NCBI GenBank assembly: GCA_046734915.1
Contig: JBKPSC010000204.1
Coordinates: 1 to 7,211 of the forward strand
From: VFZL01 sp046734915
Lineage (GTDB): Bacteria > Acidobacteriota > Vicinamibacteria > Vicinamibacterales > CAVVIG01
Length of the DNA stretch: 7,211 nt
Direction of reading: 5' to 3'
Shown here: piece after piece, positions 6,678 to 7,211 of the stretch
Position numbering within the stretch: position 1 is the stretch's first letter
Layout: each line of letters begins with the position of its first letter
Notes under the pieces: model-generated
Told to the model about the DNA's origin: nothing
The model's input: only the letters and a program-made list of their open reading frames with translations
The model's database searches: none
Made by a program: the position numbers and the translations under genes

Positions 6678-6845
6678 TGCGCGACGACTGGCGGCGAGAA
6701 ACCTCGCTGGCGCCACGACGGCCCAGAGCTGTACTACATCGCGCCGGATCGCAAGACAATGGTTGTTCTGGTGAAAATCGGCCCGTCGTTCGAGCCGCGA
6801 CAGGCCATACCATCGCGGTGTATGATCCGCGCCTCAACCACGTAG
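6678..6845 (+). pseudogene. Remnant of a WD40-like (PD40/TolB-type) beta-propeller gene
   Basis: The plus frame ending at TAG 6843-6845 reads GGEKPRWRHDGPELYYIAPD followed by RKTMVVLVKIGPSFEPRQA. This is the repeat blade typical of PD40/TolB-like propellers, where 'GGxxPRWRxDGxELxYxAPDxKLMAVxVKxGxxFEPG' is common, for example at the C-termini of large acidobacterial Ser/Thr kinases and winged-helix regulators. Only about 50 residues remain. Upstream the similarity stops, with a likely indel near 6680; downstream it degenerates into IPSRCMIRAST and a stop. No start codon or ribosome site serves it. It is read as the tail of a deleted gene left in the space between the P450 and the PQQ dehydrogenase. 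The motif match is clear, but the parent gene type cannot be told. Confidence 0.6.
6797..6826 (+). promoter_or_regulatory. Possible sigma-70-like promoter for the PQQ dehydrogenase
   Basis: GCGACA (6797-6802, four of six matches to TTGACA) and TATGAT (6821-6826, five of six to TATAAT) are separated by 18 bases. Transcription would start near 6833, giving a leader of about 70 bases before the ATG at 6902. The elements lie inside the WD40-like remnant, which is no longer coding. The -10 is good, the -35 is weak, and no other better pair was seen in the gap. Confidence 0.25.
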
Positions 6846-6901
6846 AGCGCGGGCTCCAGCCTGCGCGACTGATACCGGGCGTCACCCAAGAGGAGGTCGC
6901 C

Positions 6902-7211
6902 ATGAGATCGCGCACGGCCTTCTGGTATCTCGTCGGTGCCATCCTCGTCCTTCTGTCCGCGCTGTCGTATGCCCAGGCTCCGACGCCCGCCAAAGCGTCC
7001 TCGGACACGAGAACGCTGCGACCGGTGCGGAATTTCGTCACGGTGACGGACGAGATCATCCGCGAACCCAAACGCGAGGACTGGCTGCTGTACCGCGGCA
7101 ACTATGAAGGGTGGGGCTACAGCGCGCTCGACCAGGTCAACAAGGGCAATGTCAAGAACTTACAGCTCGTCTGGTCTCGCGTCATGGAGATGGGCATCAA
7201 CCAGGCCACGC
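6902..7211 (+). CDS. PQQ-dependent alcohol dehydrogenase, N-terminal part (runs off window)
   Basis: The open frame starts at ATG 6902 with a strong ribosome site (AGGAGG, 6891-6896, five bases upstream) and is still open at the right edge after 103 codons. Residues 1-26 form a signal peptide (RSRTAFWYL, then VGAILVLLSALSYAQA), so the enzyme is periplasmic. Residues 47-103 match the first blade of quinoprotein alcohol dehydrogenases: TDEIIREPKREDWLLYRGNY, then GWGYSALDQVNKGNVKNLQL and VWSRVMEMGINQAT. Such enzymes form an eight-bladed propeller that binds PQQ and calcium or a lanthanide and passes electrons to a c-type cytochrome. The PQQ-binding and metal-binding residues lie beyond the window, as would any fused haem domain. 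The small cytochrome at 3020-3457 could be an acceptor, but the two genes are 3.4 kb apart and on opposite strands. It is divergent from the P450. Confidence 0.9.
   Translation, partial: MRSRTAFWYLVGAILVLLSALSYAQAPTPAKASSDTRTLRPVRNFVTVTDEIIREPKREDWLLYRGNYEGWGYSALDQVNKGNVKNLQLVWSRVMEMGINQAT

Noticed and set aside
5284..6774. 496-codon plus-strand ORF opposite the P450
   Set aside because: Shadow of the P450: Arg/His/Gln-rich composition, no motif, and the minus-strand frame carries every P450 landmark.
6616..7101. 162-codon open extension upstream of the P450 start in the same frame
   Set aside because: It lies antisense to the signal-peptide and first-blade codons of the PQQ dehydrogenase, has no P450-like sequence, and ATG 6615 has its own ribosome site and the expected proline-rich start.

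Overview
The window is GC-rich, with dense high-GC codons and several exported proteins. It looks like a soil or sediment bacterium. The best guess is an Acidobacteriota member of the Vicinamibacteria type, based on the Tat-exported linalool-dehydratase-like protein, the WD40/TolB-like propeller remnant, the PQQ alcohol dehydrogenase and the GAACTGAGAA-type intergenic repeats. This assignment is inference; no rRNA or other marker gene is present.

Layout: almost everything from 6615 down to 1 is read on the minus strand. In transcription order it holds a cytochrome P450 (6615-5182), an unrecognised helical protein (5016-4525), an unrecognised lipoprotein (4356-3907), a truncated and frameshifted remnant of an isochorismatase-family hydrolase (about 3690-3460), a small exported c-type cytochrome (3457-3020), a Tat-exported protein of the linalool dehydratase/isomerase (LinD) family (2989-1196), a DUF169 gene broken by about three single-base indels (1185-468), a doubtful small ORF (401-127), and the start of a secreted protein running off the left edge (149-1). 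On the plus strand, a PQQ-dependent alcohol dehydrogenase starts at 6902 and runs off the right edge. The divergent gap between it and the P450 contains a decayed fragment of a WD40-like propeller gene.

The hydrolase remnant, cytochrome c, LinD-like and DUF169 genes are tightly packed (2, 30 and 10 base gaps) and look like one transcription unit. The cytochrome c and PQQ dehydrogenase are a plausible periplasmic redox pair. A P450, a LinD-family protein and a PQQ alcohol dehydrogenase within 7 kb suggest oxidation of alcohols or terpenoid-like compounds, but no substrate can be read from the sequence. The most notable points are the LinD homologue, which keeps the paired cysteines but apparently not the active-site histidine, and the clustering of broken genes beside intact ones. 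No CRISPR array, tRNA, rRNA or transposase was seen.
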